Shown here piece by piece: positions 47,501 through 62,500 of a stretch of 64,000 bases of DNA. How positions within the stretch are numbered: position 1 is the first letter of the stretch; each line of letters starts with the position of its first letter. A program made the translations under genes and the position numbers. Location: contig NC_044576.1 in NCBI RefSeq assembly GCF_901933205.1, forward strand, positions 6,047,024-6,111,023. The letters are read 5' to 3'. The DNA comes from Camarhynchus parvulus (lineage: Eukaryota > Chordata > Aves > Passeriformes > Thraupidae). The notes beneath the pieces are model-generated. The model was not told the origin of the DNA. It made no database searches and was given only the letters and a program-made list of their open reading frames with translations.

Positions 47501-50500
47501 TTACATTATAAAATAATTCCATTATCTTCTCTTTGCTTTAGAAAATTGAATACAAGTCATATTTTCCTGGGTAGATTTTATTTTTGACATTAATTTAGTA
47601 TCAAGTAACACAATGGACATATTTTCTTGATTGCCCTTAGCATACAAAAAGGTACCTAGCCAAGTCTGATGGGACAAAGCAAAGCTATCCAAGACAGAAC
47701 ACAGCTATTTGTATTTTTCATTCTTTCTTTGGTTGTCAGGGGTCCTTTAATAATGGCCTCATCACGGGTGATTGGTACCCTCTGCTGGCCGTTTATGCTA
47801 ACTACAGTGAAGTGATAAATGTAACGCTCAATGGGAAGAAAAGTAGCTGAAAATATTCTCACCTTATAACTCTTGAAGGAGCTAAAGTATGTGTCTTTTA
47901 TTTGAATAATGTTAAAAAAATTTGGTCTAAATAGAATTTATTTGGGGTGCAATGCTGAGAATTGTGGTGCAGAGACACTGTTGCTCTCAGGTTAGTAATT
48001 TATTCAAATATTATATTGCAGTTTGGTGTAGAAACTCTGTGAGTACATGCTTGGCTCCAGTTAATTGTATCTGTAGGAGCAGTTCCACTACTTTTCAGTT
48101 TCAGAAGTGTTCCCATATAGGAGAAATACGTTGGAGGAAAGAGCAGAGTTTTCTGCCCACTATTCTGAAGCTGGCATATAATACATGTGATATCCTTTAA
48201 TTATTGCATTTGTATTGCTTTTTCCTAACAAAATAAGGAGTTTTGTAGTGACTCATCTTTTATTTATGTTTTTAGTGATGGAATAATATCAAGTGTGTAT
48301 ATGTGCTGATTTATTCAACTCCTTATCTTTGTCAGTGAGCACAGAATGGTGGTGGCACATGTCCAGAATAGGGCAGGGACATTTGGAGATGTATCTGAAC
48401 AGTTGTATTGTGTACTTGATTTGTGACTGCCATGCATTGCTGGAATTTCTGTCTTCAGGGGTACTTGACGTGTCTGTGGAGGTCATTAGAAGAGATGCAT
48501 GCTACAGAGTTATTTCTCTATCATTTAAATGATATCTTTGGTAGTTGATTGTCCATTTGGAGTTCTTCTTCTTTTGATATTTGCTTCAGACTGGAATTTG
48601 TTTAAGGCTTAATCATTCCAGAGAGAGAAAATTCTAGGATCTGTCATCTGTGAGTTCTGAAGATATTCTAACTGCCTCTGGAAGCCATGATACTGCCAGC
48701 AGCTAGAAATTTTCATTTTATTAATAGAGGAGGAAGCAATTCTTTAAACAATAATAGAACTAATAAATTAAGTTGCATCCTCATTGACACATACAGAAGT
48801 CAAAAATTGATAATGTATTAGATCCTGTTGCAGCTGGAAAAGACAAGGAAGATGTGTGTATGACTTTACTTTGGAGTAAAGTCTTCTAGGGAATTTTAAA
48901 AAATGGTGGTGTACCTGCCTTCCAGATTATGCTTAAGAAATTAATGACTCTCATCTTAAACCAGAGATACCATCATTAACTTTAAAGAAAGGCATTTGAA
49001 ATGAGCTATAATATGAAAATCCTGACACTTCTTAGTGTTTAAAGGGTTGAATTTTAGATATCTAAATGCACAGATCTCAAATATTTTTTTCTTTTCTTCT
49101 TTTTTGGAGATTTTCAGAAAATGGGACAAAAGACCGGACGGCATGCAGAGCAAGGGTTGCTATATCAGGTAAGAGGCCGGGTAGTCACTTAATTGTAGAA
49201 GCTAATTAGCTGGACAGTGACTTGTAATACAAAGTATACAGAAAAGATTGTATTTTTAAAGTGTAAATGTGGTTCAGAGGCATCAACCCTCTAATGCTGC
49301 ACGGGGACTTGTGCTTAAGTTACACATAGGCTTTTGAAGATCCTACCCTCTATTTCCATTTTACTCACAGGGCATTCCGCAGAGGGAAATACTTCTTTTC
49401 TGTTTGCCACTAAACACTGAATGCATTTCAAAGCTAAATAAGTGAATGAGCTGAAAACTTTTTTTCTCCCCACAACGGCAGACTTTGAAGTGATGGTACA
49501 GGACATGTCTAACAATTGAGAGCAGAATCGTAACTAGTATGCAAATGTTATTTAGGCAATGTAGATTACATTACTACAGCAAAGGTGTAGTGGTATGGCT
49601 TCAAAGCAAGCTAGTAACAACATTTAACAGCCATTCCAAGTGGGCTGTTTTCTAGCCTGTGCTCAAACTTCAGCACTATGGATTTATTGTTTTGTTTGCC
49701 TGTGACAGTAGTGGATGTTACTACATTCAGCAGTCCTGTGGCTGTCCTGCCAGCTTTGCCAACACATCTGTTTGTGCTCCCTGACCTGCTTCATTAAGAA
49801 TAAAATAGTGTAGAACAGCTTACTACTGAAGCTGTTTCAGTTAATTCTGCATATTTTGGTATATCTTTAAGCAAGGTAACTCCTAGTAGGAGAAGAGTGA
49901 TGAGCACATGGTTCAATAATGTTTTTTGCCAGCACAGCTGTTTGCAGAATGTGTATCTGTCTTTCCTCCTTATGGTAGTTGGATGAAAGCATCTGTTTGC
50001 CTATCTGTGCTGTGGTTGCACCTTTCTTCAATTTTGGAGAGCTATCTGCAGTGAAAACCTTAGGGTCATATAATACGCTTCTGCTTTCTTTAGAAAATCA
50101 GAATTTTTTAAGAACTCTGTTTTTTAGTATGGAAAACTTGCTCAGGATATGAAAGGTTTAGCTCATTTCTTTTGATGGAATAAGACCATAGCGGGTGAAA
50201 GACACCACTTTGTATTTGGTGCTGTCTGGTAATGATTCTGCACTGTTACCAACACAGTGGCTCTCAAAACTGGAGCTTATGTCCTCAGAAGTGTGGCAGA
50301 GATCAAGGAGAAGAGGAGGAAGCACAAACTGCCTCTCTGTGCAGTCCAGCCTGGGCATGCTGGCTGCTGCCATGCCTCGCCCCTCTTCAGATACTGGTGT
50401 CAGGCAGCCTGGCCAGGTCCAGTTTACAGCAGAAAAGCCTAAATGTTGTTCTTGGCCTCTGCTGATTTGTTCTTTCTATAGGTCACCTCCTGATTTTCTA

Positions 50501-53500
50501 CCCTCAGCAACCCATTCACTTATAAATTTATTAGTGTGTCATATAGTTAGTGCATGCCAGATGATGATTACCAAAAAAGTAGGGCAATCGTGACCAACTG
50601 CAGAAGTTTGGGAAGAACTGTGCAGGACTACTGAGGAATATGCTCCTACAGAAAGCAGCTATGTCAGATACTGTGTGGGAAGTGCATTCCTTAATCCACA
50701 GTTTTTCACACTTCCATCATTTTTACTTATCCCCCATATTTTTGAATAAATTATGTAATTTATGTTATTGTACCAATCGATTTTTTGTCAGAAGACAATA
50801 CATCAAATGTTGATGAAAAAGCATTATCATAATTTAAAGTAATTTTATAAAGGAATCATTGAGTTTAAATTTGATTAATTGTAGTATTTGAATGTATCCA
50901 GTTTGCATCCGCACAGATTTACAGCTAATGGTAACTGAAATTAAGGTGTGTGAAAATTGATCTTTGTTTTTGATAAATGACAGCTCTTTCAGTCCAAGAA
51001 TGAATTGAAAGCTGATTTACAAGTATCATGTTAAACTTCTTCCAGGATTGATTGTCTGTGCCCTGATGATTTTCTGACCAAGGTGTAAATTTTTCAGCCA
51101 GCAAGATATTGAAAGTGGCATACAGAAGTAATCCTTAATCTAGTGCTGTAATTGCTAACAAGGTCTATCGAGCACATTAAAATTGTCATTCAGAGTTTGC
51201 TATGATCGAAGATAGAGAAAGCTTTTATTTGTAACTGTTTTCACATATGAATGTAGATTTGAGACCTTTGTATTTTAGGAAAGAAACTTTCTATGCTTTG
51301 TCTCTGACAAAGATGAATATATATATATCTTCTAAAAGTTTAAGAGAGACTTCTGTAATGATTTTCATGAAACTATTTCTCTTTGTGTAAAACCCCCTAT
51401 TTTTAGAAATGCTTGCTATGCAAACGCATCTTTAGAAGTGAAAGGCAGTTTCAGATCATGGTGATGTATTGAGTTTTAGGAAGTTAGAAGTCTAAAGCTG
51501 TATGCTGGTAGTTCACTTGACAGTTTATTCGTTTTCATGAACACTTAAAAATAGATGAATTTGAAAGTTTCAGTATTGAAATAGCTTTTATAATAAGATG
51601 TCTCATAATAAAAATTAACTGAAATTTGAATTTTTCAGTTATCTTCTGAGACAGAGTGACTATATGTGATTTCACTTAAGAAGTTTTGTGTGTAAACCCC
51701 TGTAGGAATAGATGACAATCTGATGCCAAAATACTGGCACCATTTTGCATCTTAGCATAATGAATGTGGATTTTTCCATCATTCTCATATGAAGACAACA
51801 CTGGAGTCAGCAATGCTTCTTTATAACAATACTGAAGATTTTTGTCACAAGACAACTGAGTTCATGCTGTTCACTGCTGCCATCATGTGTCACTTAATAT
51901 ATTGCACATACTTTTAAACAGCACCCTTGTACTTCAGAAATCAGGCTTGGATTTATAAAGCCCTCACAGCATTTGTTTTTTAACAGGGGACTAATAAAAA
52001 ACATTATGTCTTCACCTGAGTCCTCTAAGCTGGAGGAAAATGTCTCTTAGTACTATGTTGAATTTAGTGAAAAAAAATACTTTCCTAATATTAAAATGAC
52101 AGGCATGATTTAAAATAGTGACTTTGTAATTGCCTCTCTACTGTGGTTCTGAAGTAGAAGGATATTTTTGTGTTAAAAGAAAAAAGATTTCTAAACTCTT
52201 TTTATGCTGACTAAGACAATTCTCCCTGGGAATGTGATTACAAGTGGTATTTTCTCTGTGGTTAGCAACACAAGACTGAAGTGTTTGCAGTATAAGTATC
52301 CCAGTCTTTTCATTAAAACAGGAAAGTTTTCCTCTTGCAGTGGCATGAGTGGTTTTCAGCACCAGGCAAGCAGGATTTTGGTTTACATCTATGCATAATA
52401 ATGGGCTCTGAGAATACCTCTCAGAACTATGTTACACAGCTTCTCTGAAATGTTATTTCAGGTACTTTCAAATGAGACTTAAAATATTCTTTATTCCAGC
52501 ATAATTTCTAAACAGGAATGACGCTTCAAGTTGAACTAATTATTCCATTTTCTTTTGATGTGGATAATAATCTTGGAATAGTTATGCTGTTCTTTGGGTG
52601 GAAGGCCCTGTTACCACCAGAACATCAGAAAAAGAAACAACACACTTTTTATAATTTGTTTTGATCACAGATCTACAATATTGACTATAACTTAATCTCC
52701 CTTCCTTCTTTTTTCCTCCTTCAGATATTCGAATACCATTAATGTGGAAAGGCTCTGACCACTTCAGCAAAAAAGAAAGTATGTAAGATGTAATTAATTA
52801 CTCTGATAAGCAATTGCTTATGCCTGTAAATTCAAACTGAATGAGGAAGTTCATACTCATTTCAACCCCTTTTCTGACCTTTCATTAGATCTATATTTTA
52901 CTCTTTGTTGTGTAAATGATTGTAATTTGAAGTTGTTGGTTGTAGCTAGCTGAGTTAGTTCAAAGTCCTGTGGTTCCGTGTTTAAACCCTACTCTAAAGA
53001 GTCCACCTGAGGAAGAATTCCAGAGGAAGCAACAGAAGAATGTTGTATTAAATGGTTAACTGAGAAACTTCTGATTACACACATTGTTCTATGTCTTGTC
53101 TGCACTTGAGAGAGTATCTTGGAGGCTGTTTCCAATGAGAAATTTAAATGAAACTTGACTGTTGGTGTTGAGGGTATTATTGGATAGCCTTCAAGTACAT
53201 GCATTTTGCTGTGTCATGGAGATTAATCCTAAATCTGTTCCAGCTGTCACCTGGCATTGATTTCACTTTGATTTTCAATAGGGTCAGAGATGCAAAGCAT
53301 GGCAAAATAGCCTAATCCTCTGTAGCACATTCATAAAATGATACAGACTTTAGATCAAATGTTATTTTTTTGTGTAAAGTCAATTTTACTAAAAAAAATT
53401 GAAGTTGCTAGCAGACACTATACCTGATTACTCGATTTTTTTCCCTCCTAACAGAGGCATTTTTTTCCCTTTTGTGTATGTTGTTCTACCTATACAGGTC

Positions 53501-56500
53501 AATTATCATAAAATCCTATGATGAAAATTTGGGGTGGGAAGAATTTGAGGGCAATTCCTTAGAGGTCTGAATGACCATTTTGGATAGTTTTGTTTACTGG
53601 CAGTGTTTAGTACTGTGACATGCACTGTGGCTGATGAAAGCTCTCTGTGACTCTCTCCAGAATCACAGCGCTACGCAGTGTTTTGTTTGTTCAGAATGGG
53701 AGCTGAGGTTTTTGATACTGAGGTGACTCTTGTGGATGAAGCAATAACAGATATCTGTTTTGAAAATGTAACCATATTGTGAGTATCATTTACTTCTGTT
53801 GAATGAAGCACAAATATTGCTGTTTTCTTTTGCAGGTGGATGTGATTATGAATAAGATTGGCTGAGGTCCACTAGGTTTTGCTGTGGGCAAAGGAATCAG
53901 TAGAGGCTCTGTTCATTTTAGTGGGTGGAGGATCCCCATCTCTGGAAGGCTGGTTTTTGTGTACATAATTATGCTGTTTGGAGATGTGCCAGTTGATCTG
54001 TACTTCTTTTCTTTTTTGCCTGAAAAAAGAAGCATTTTTCTTTATATAAAGAGATATACTTACATCTCAAGGACAGCATTAAATTATTGCTAAAACCTGA
54101 AAGCATTATGAGATTATAGGTGTAAATGTTATCTGTCCAGCAGCTTACAGTCTCTTTCCTCATGTAACACCTCATGTCTGTTACACCTACCTGAGCTTGA
54201 CTCCACTCCCTGCCTTTTCTATCAACAATTTAGAGTCTGTTTTCTGAGGAAGACTGAAAAACTAGAACTACCAAAATCTTTAAATCAAGATCCTGAAAAC
54301 TGAGTTTAGATCAAATTTTAAACTCTCTTAAACACCCATTCAAGTTAAGAGTGGGGATAAAGATTTAAATCTGTTTCTTAAAATTAAGAGACTTAACCAT
54401 TATAATTTTCAGTGAAGCGCTGCAACAAAAGCAGAAAAGGCACCCTAACTTGCCTTGTATCCCACATGGCATAAAAAGACTTGATATAAAAGCTTTTGGA
54501 ATGATTTCATTATGGCATGTGTGTAATGACATGATTTGTATCTGAAAGATGAGGTTAGGCTTCTGGCTTGATGACTAAGCTTGAGAGCAAGAGAATCAGT
54601 AAAACTGAAAACTGAGAAAGGTTGTGGGCCAGAGGATGCAGCAGTAGGTAGTTAAGTTGTAAATGACAGATTTTATTAGATAGTATTTTTTTTCAGTAAT
54701 TTGAAGGGGATGGGGTGCAGCTAAGCTATCTTTTAAACAGTTCAGTCTGACTTAGGACCATAGGCAGGGAGAGGTTTTCAATCATGTGATTTGTGTGTAA
54801 CAGTAGAGGGCAGATTTAAGTGTGTTTGAATGTCTTGCCTGTGTATGTCCATAACGTGGGTGTTTTTTTCCATTTTTAACCTAAATGTTGACTCTCCTGT
54901 TTGTAATTGTTTATGCTGCAATTATCCATCTCATGACCCCAGTACTAAGTTACTACTGTGTACTCTAGTCCTTAATTCCATATTAATGTATTTCTGTGCC
55001 TGAATGTTCTGGCATTGCTTGCCTTGATTAGAAATATCTTATTTAATCTATAAAGTAGCAGCAGCATTCCTTGGCTCCACACACAGTTTGTTAACAAATG
55101 CTCTGAAATTTTCTCCTCCCCCACTTCAGTGATGAAGCAAGCCCCGATTTCCAGGTGAAGGTTGAAGTGTATAGCTGCTGTACAGAGGAGTCTTTATATA
55201 TAACAAACACTCCTAAGAAACTGGCAAAGAAACTTAAAACATCCCTCAGCAAAGCTACAGGGAAGAAACTCAAAGCTGCACTGGAAGAAGACAACATTGA
55301 ACCCCTTTTGCCTGCTGACCCAGTCATCCAGTAAGCCACATATATTGATGTTCTGGTTTTATAGCTTTTAAAATAGAAATAGGCCAAATATAATGGTAAA
55401 TTTTTAGCAAACTGCCAAGAAACTTTTTTTCTCTACTTGCCCAAGTGAAAAAAAATTACATTTTAAATAGGAAATGAGAAAGTAGGTGTGAATTCCAACC
55501 ATGTCGCTGAGCCTTGGGGCCTGATTCTGATCTTGAAACACACAAGCAGCCTTTATCTGTGTGCTCCACAGCCAGCCAGCTGGTAAAACCATTGTTCTTT
55601 GCAAACTCCGTAATATTTTTAGTTTGATCTCTAGAGGAAGTTGAGCTTGTACAGTCTGTGTGTGACTCTCTGTCCATGTACCTCTTCTCCTTCCCCCTTC
55701 CCTGTTTGCTTCCTCCCCCACACTATTTTTGCACCTAGCCAGTGTTGCTCATACTTGACAGGTAGATATGTGTAAAAGTTCCAAGTTGTGTGAAATAGGA
55801 AAAGGTGTGTATGTAGGCAGGAGAACCCACTCCTGTGCCCTCTTCCCTAATTCCACTTGCCAGCTTTTCAGTAAAACTCTGCACTGCAAAGGCACTTTAT
55901 GGTTACAGGCTACTTAGCAGGAGATTTCTGAATTGACTTTAACACAGGACATTTTAAAATTACTTACTGGTTTTCAGTGTTCATAGGCATAAGTGCTTTT
56001 CCCAATAATTTACCTGTTTCCTTTTAAAATTAACTGCCTACTAATATTTTCCAGCTACTTCAATTTCATTGGGATTTAAACAGGCCAAATACTGAATTTG
56101 CAGGTATTAATAGCATTGGTTTGTTTAATTTATTTTTATTTTTTGGAAAGAAATTTTTTCAAGTAATTCCTTTTTTTTGCAGCTGACAGTAAAGAATCAA
56201 TGCTTAATTCTTGCTAGGTGTTTAGTCTTAGTCTAGTTTCATATATTTATTTGCTGGGATTTTAAAAGGAAACATTCAAGCATATTCTATCTTTGTTAAA
56301 CTGATATAACTGTAAACTGATTTTTCTGTTTGACTCAAAAATAGACATCCAAGACATCTTATCCACAGAGCAAAACAAATTTTATCACTGACTTTCCAGT
56401 GGATTCCACCTAATGACAATGCATTTTTCAATGTGCATCATGTCAGGTGGCTGTGCTTCAGTGGAGCCATGAGACACTATCATTAGACACAGTTTGAATC

Positions 56501-59500
56501 TGATATAACCACTGACTTCTCTGCTCCAGTATAGATTGCCTGTCTTTTCAGGAAAAAGCACCAGTAGGCAATTTAAACAGCTGCCTCCTCCCCTGGGTTT
56601 TGCTTTTGGTTTCTCAATTGAATTTTCCTTCCCTCCATCTTGGAAGTTTGTTGTTTCTACTGTAGATAACCATCTCACAGTGGCTATTACTTTCTTAACA
56701 CAATTAAATGAACAATGAAGTGTTAAATGATGGCATTGCTGGGTGATTAAAATAGTTGTTTGGAAAGAAATGGGTTATTATAGGCAGAAAATAAGTTGTC
56801 AATTTTTTTTATAGGTTCCCCCGAGGATTTATATTAGTTAGACCTTGGTATGTAGCCCTTATAAAAGGGAAGAGACTGCAAGATTACAAGAGATCTTTCA
56901 AGTATTCCCAGAGAGTTTTACCAGTCCAGCAGGGGAAATTAAACTGCAACAAAAAAGTGAACTTTCTATATTATGCGAACACCTTTTCTCTGTAGATTTC
57001 ATTTGTACAAGCCTTTTTCTTTCCAATGCACACATGAGTGAAATTCTCCATTTCCCAAAAACTCTGTGATCCCTCTGTTTCAAACTTCTTGGCTTAGAAA
57101 TCTCTCTGGTTAGTGAGGAAACTGTCAGACTTGGAACTTCTTGAAAAAGCTTAGTGACAAAGGGCTTGATTGGTTGCTTAAGTTAGTTAATTTGAAGTAT
57201 AATGATATTCTCTCTTAATTATCCCTCGATTAGTTTCTATACAGTTTTTGCCTGCTTAGGTTTTCAATTCTAACCTATTTTTTTTTTTTACATTTTCATA
57301 GAAGAAAAAAAATTTTAGTGCAGTTTGGCTATTAAATTGCAGTGTAACCAGGTTGCTCTTTGGATAAATCACTGGAGAGTGTCCCTCAAGTGCTGTTTAC
57401 TGGTTTGCAGAACTGGCCTGTGCAGGCACTGGTTGTTGTTTGATGTTTTGTCCTCCACTGGGCTGAAGGTGCAGCAGCTTCCCTGTCCTGTGTTTGATTT
57501 GGCAAATCCCCAGTGATATTTAGCTGGAAGTACACAGTCTAATCTGGTGGCCTCACTTTTATGGTTGGGTTCTTGTCAGCACCTGAAGGTTATATTTGGT
57601 TTTACCCTCTCTTATTTAAGATTTGATTGAATATTGAGCATATTGAATTTATTTTTTTTTTTAACCTCACAAGTCTTCCACTCACTCCTTCGCTCGCATT
57701 GAATGAATGAACTAAGATTGGGATTTCTAACATTGGGTTTAATATTCAGGAAAAAAATCTGGAATTGAAGATGTCTTAATTAACATACGTTGATAGAGTG
57801 TTACAGTTACACCTTCCCACACCCAGGTCCGTGTGGAAACTTCGGTGCCTCTGTCTCTTGATCAGTAAACAGATTTAACAATGAGCCTTTGCCACAGGCA
57901 TGTTGTGGAGATGAGCTGCTTGGGTGTTTTTAAATGAAGTTGTTACATGGAAAAATACTACAGATATGCAAAGTACTGAATGAGATGCAGCAGGCAGATT
58001 ATTCTTTGTTATAAAAAGAAACTGCCATTTAAGGCAGTTAGCTAATTCTCTGAAATGCAAAGGAAAAACACAGTCAACAATCCTGATTAGCCAGTTAAAT
58101 ATGAAAAATATCTGTAGATAAAACTTTCCTAAATTATATTGCAGCTGCCTAAAAGGAATGACTTGTATTTTAGAATGAAAATGTTACTGTGGAGCATATT
58201 TTAAAAGTGAAGTAGCTATTTTTTTTGGCAACGTTGTTGTGGTAATTAGTCATGCTTTAGAAAAAAAAAAGTAACTTTAGAATCAGCACAGCAGTTTTAT
58301 CTGTGAGAAGAAACTGAACTTTTTGGTACACTTTAAATAGAATGGTAATGCATTGCTCAGCTGCTTGGTCAAACATAATCAGTGGAGAATCTTTTGTTAA
58401 GGAACAGTTTAGCAGGGAATATATACAAATGCCGATGGGTTTTTGTTCAGAGTTTCCTCTTGAAGTGCTTCATAGCAGTGGTTTTTCACCCAGGATGTTA
58501 TATTGTATTTAATTTTCTCTTTGTTCCCTGGAGACAAATATGTAACACACCTCCCCTCTAACAAACTTCCTACTTTTCCTCCTCCTCTGTCCTTAGGGTT
58601 AGGTAGACACTCTCTTTATTTATCTGCACAGCCAAAGGTCTGAAAACTCTGTGTTCCCAACGTGCTAGTATGAAAAATAAAATTTGAGCAATACTAAGAT
58701 GGAAAACTGTTCTTGATGATCTTAGTTCAATGGTGTCTTCTCAGCTTTTACACCACTAAGCTTTCTCATGTTCTACTGAAGATATTTTAAGGATCTTGTG
58801 CTAGATCCTGTCAAGGAGAGTAGTCCATGATTTGGAGGGGTTTGTTTTCTTGTGAACTTTGTCCTAACTGCCATTAACCAGGTGGAATTCCTACTGCACT
58901 GCTGGACTATAAATCTGTTACTTGGTCCAATGAGTATTTTAGAGAAAAGGTTAAATGTACTAAATTTATACCAGTTTATTCCAAGAGCTGCATTCCACCA
59001 TTGCGCCGTACTGAATTGTAAGAGTGATACTTTTTTCCCCTAGGCAAAATACAAAACTAAGATAAAAGATTCTGAAACCTCTAATTCCAATAAGTGAAAA
59101 GAAATCCTTTCTGCCACAAAACTGACCATAGGATTTCTGTATACATTTCTCCCTGTGAAAAATCAATCTATTGGATCATGTTAAAAATACACACATAAAC
59201 AACTGGTTTATAAAGTGTAGTCTGCATAGGCAAAGCAAAGAGCAGAGCAACATGGAGAAACATTATAATGCCTTTTAATTTTTAACCTGTATTTTCAGAT
59301 AAAGTTTGTCATCAGTTGTTCTATTAACTTTAGGAATTTTTGAACCTATTACCAAATCGAATTGCTTTAGGCATAGGAAGAGCTGTAAAACTCTTATTGA
59401 AAATTACTTGGTGTCTGCCTAGAGGAGAGAGGTGCTTTGAGCATGCAGAGGGTGCAGAGGGTTTGGATAGCACAGCCTGTATGTGTTTGGCTGCTGCTGC

Positions 59501-62500
59501 CTCTTTGGCAAGCACAAGCCCAGCTGTATGCAGGGACCGCATGAGAAGTCCCCTGGCCAGCAGGAACCAGAGAGGAGGCAGCAGACAGGGTTGTAATGAA
59601 TGATGGCACTGGCCTGGAACTGGAGGTACACACAGGGGGGCAGGAGATAGGGATCTAGGAAGGACAGGGACAGACTGTGGAACAGCGTTTGCAAGGAAGA
59701 GACGCAGGAGCTGTGTGGGAAGAGGTTGGAGATGTCCATCTGTGGTCACTGACAGGTCCTGCCCTGCACCATTCTGTTTCCTTGTACCCAAATGTGGTCT
59801 CTCAGGCGTGTCTAGACTCCCTTTAATTACTGCCTGAGCAACATGAAGCAGAAATGTCCTAAACGTGTCTTTTCTTTCACATTTAGTGGAGCAAAGTACA
59901 GTTTGCTGGCATACACCACTCTGGGGCTGGAAAGTGCTGAGGACAATTTCAGGACCCACAACCTTACCATTACAGGAAATGGTAAGTACATATGGTATCA
60001 ATTTAAGGAAATAAAAAACCAGTAACATTTTGCATTAAAGTCTTGTAAACTAAAGAGCTTAAAGAGATTATTTTTCTTGATACTCAATATAGAACAACTT
60101 TAATAAAATATTTAACGGCTCTAAACCAGGCATCTGTACACAGCTGAATAAACTATAAGTTGAGTGAAATTTCAAGTCCAGATGAAAATTTAATTCTTTT
60201 GGGAGTTTCTTCTGTCATTTGCATCTCCGTCTTATGTGAGTTGGAGTTATATACAAATTATTTCCCCTTCCTCACAATCAAGGAAGGGTATCAGAATGAA
60301 GAACAGCTTGTTTCTCTGTAGTCAGAAGGAAAGAAGAAAAATTGCTTCATTTTGGCGAGATTGTTTGAGGCCCAGATTTAACACAGGATGTAAGTGTGTG
60401 TGTGCTTGCAGTCTGTGCTGGCTGCTGTCCTTCAGCTTGGGGGCAGCACGAGTTGGGAGCAGCCAGCCTGGATGCTGACACTGTGGGGGACTGATTATGC
60501 TGCAGCTGATGGTGGTATTTTCACTTTGTGGTACTTTGTCCATTATTTCCTGCAAGGATAGGCCCTCCCATAAGCAATCCTCCAATTGTTAACTCAAGGC
60601 ATGGGACTCTCGCTGTTGCTTCTGGGAATTTAAATCATTTACTGGGTAAACTTGACCTCAGAGGGAATTTCCTTCTTTGCATTTCAGTAATTCTGAATAA
60701 ATACAGATCTGAAAAATTATGGGGCAATGTTTTCTTGAAGTGTTGGATGAATAATTCTGAGTACCTTCCATATTTGTAATCCTTTCTTTATTAGTACTTT
60801 ATATCTTTCTTCTTGAAGTTCCTTTTTCTGACATTAATTTACATAATTTAATCTGGTGAGGAAGGACATACCTTGATATTTTGGTTCACTACAAGCATTT
60901 CTAAACCTTGACCAAAGACAGAGTCACATTAGTGGAACATTGTATTACCTACTTCTAATTACAGAAGAGAGAGCCTATTGCACAGTGGAGCTGAGTGATT
61001 CCAATTCATGAGGAACTCTTTGGAACCCTAAATGCTCCTCTAGTGCTGAAGGCAAAAGTAGATACAAATTCTTTATTGAAGCCTTATTGAAACAACCTGA
61101 AGCAAAGTGCTCATGTATAAATGTAGCTGTGTGCCACAATGGGATGGGCTCTGGGACTTACCTTTCAAAGAGTTTCTAGCTCCGAAATGAGCTACATTTT
61201 ATGTAAAAACAACTCTGTTTTGCAGAGCAATATTGCCATTTTTACTTGAAATTATTTTGGAATTTACTAATTTTTTCAATTAAAAACACTTCCTGAAGAC
61301 TAAAAATCAGTTTTAATCTAACCCCACAGGATTAAATCTCATTCCTTAAAATATGAAAATATGCTTATTTACGCTCCGGATCTTAATGTAAAAACAGATG
61401 TAGAAAGCTAAACTATATGTTCAGGGCAATTTTTCAGACCTGAGTGTTTGTCTGTCTTTTGCCTTTTTCTTTCCCCCAGAGGAATCCTCTTTTTGGCTGC
61501 CCCTGTATGGGAACATGTGCTGCCGTTTAGTTGTCCAGCCCTCCTGCATGGCCAGGGATATGATGGCAGGATTTCTCAATCAGCAGGTAAGGAGACCTTG
61601 CTTGTGTTTGCATCCTGGGCTGTTAAAAGCTGTCGCTAAGAGTCAGTTGTTAGAACATTTGCTTTTACCTGAAGTGGTGTATGGAGAACTGTTGTTCTTT
61701 TCCTGTTCTGCCTAGAGCAAGGGGGAAACTCTCACAGCTACATTCACAAAGGTGCCTTCGGTGGCTGAGCACGGAGAAATCAATGTTTCCTTGGCACGAA
61801 TGATGTAGGCTGTTGGTAAAGATCGAGTAAAACTCTTGTTTCAGAGTTGGTTTGCAGTGGTACTCGATGGCATCAGTCCTAGTGATCCTGTGGCTCTCGT
61901 CCTTGTACATACCCCTTGTTGTGTTGCCGTGAGAGTTCTGTCCCAGCCTGGTGAATCAGGCTGGTGAACAGAGCCATATTTAAACTCATCCCTTCAGAAA
62001 TGATTCATGTGAACTTGCTTTACTTCTCTGTTTTGGTTTGTTGCACAACTAGGCAAATGAGAAGGTGATAGTGGAGAGCCAGAGGGTCTGGGTCATTTGT
62101 CAGGAGTGCTGAATTACAGGCTTTAAACTGGTTGTGAAACTGTTATGGTTTTATGAAAGCTGTTGAGAAAATTCATTAGAGGAAGTGGAAATTCTAGACA
62201 AATGTCTTTGCTTGACATTTGTTGAATGTACTGTGTATTTCCAAAGTGAAATACTCTTTTTTATTTCTATTATTGGTCAATTGCTGTAGCTAATAAAGGT
62301 GCTTTCTTTTTTTACACTAGACACCAGATCTAGATTTCATTCTGTGTGAACCAGCAGATTCTGTACTATTAGTGTCATATGGCAAGTCTGTGAAAACTGT
62401 AAAACACCAGAAGACATTTAAAGTACTGCTAACATTTCAGAAATCAATGATTGAAATGTTCTGTAACAGAAAGTCTTTGTTGTAGGAATTAATTTGGTGT

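Noticed and set aside
59330..60028. 232-codon open frame on the minus strand overlapping RTKN2 exon 7
   Set aside because: It is long, but antisense to a well-supported exon, crosses an intron boundary, has no recognisable domain and low-complexity Leu/Pro/Ser composition. Antisense RNA-seq with phased ribosome reads would be needed to revive it.
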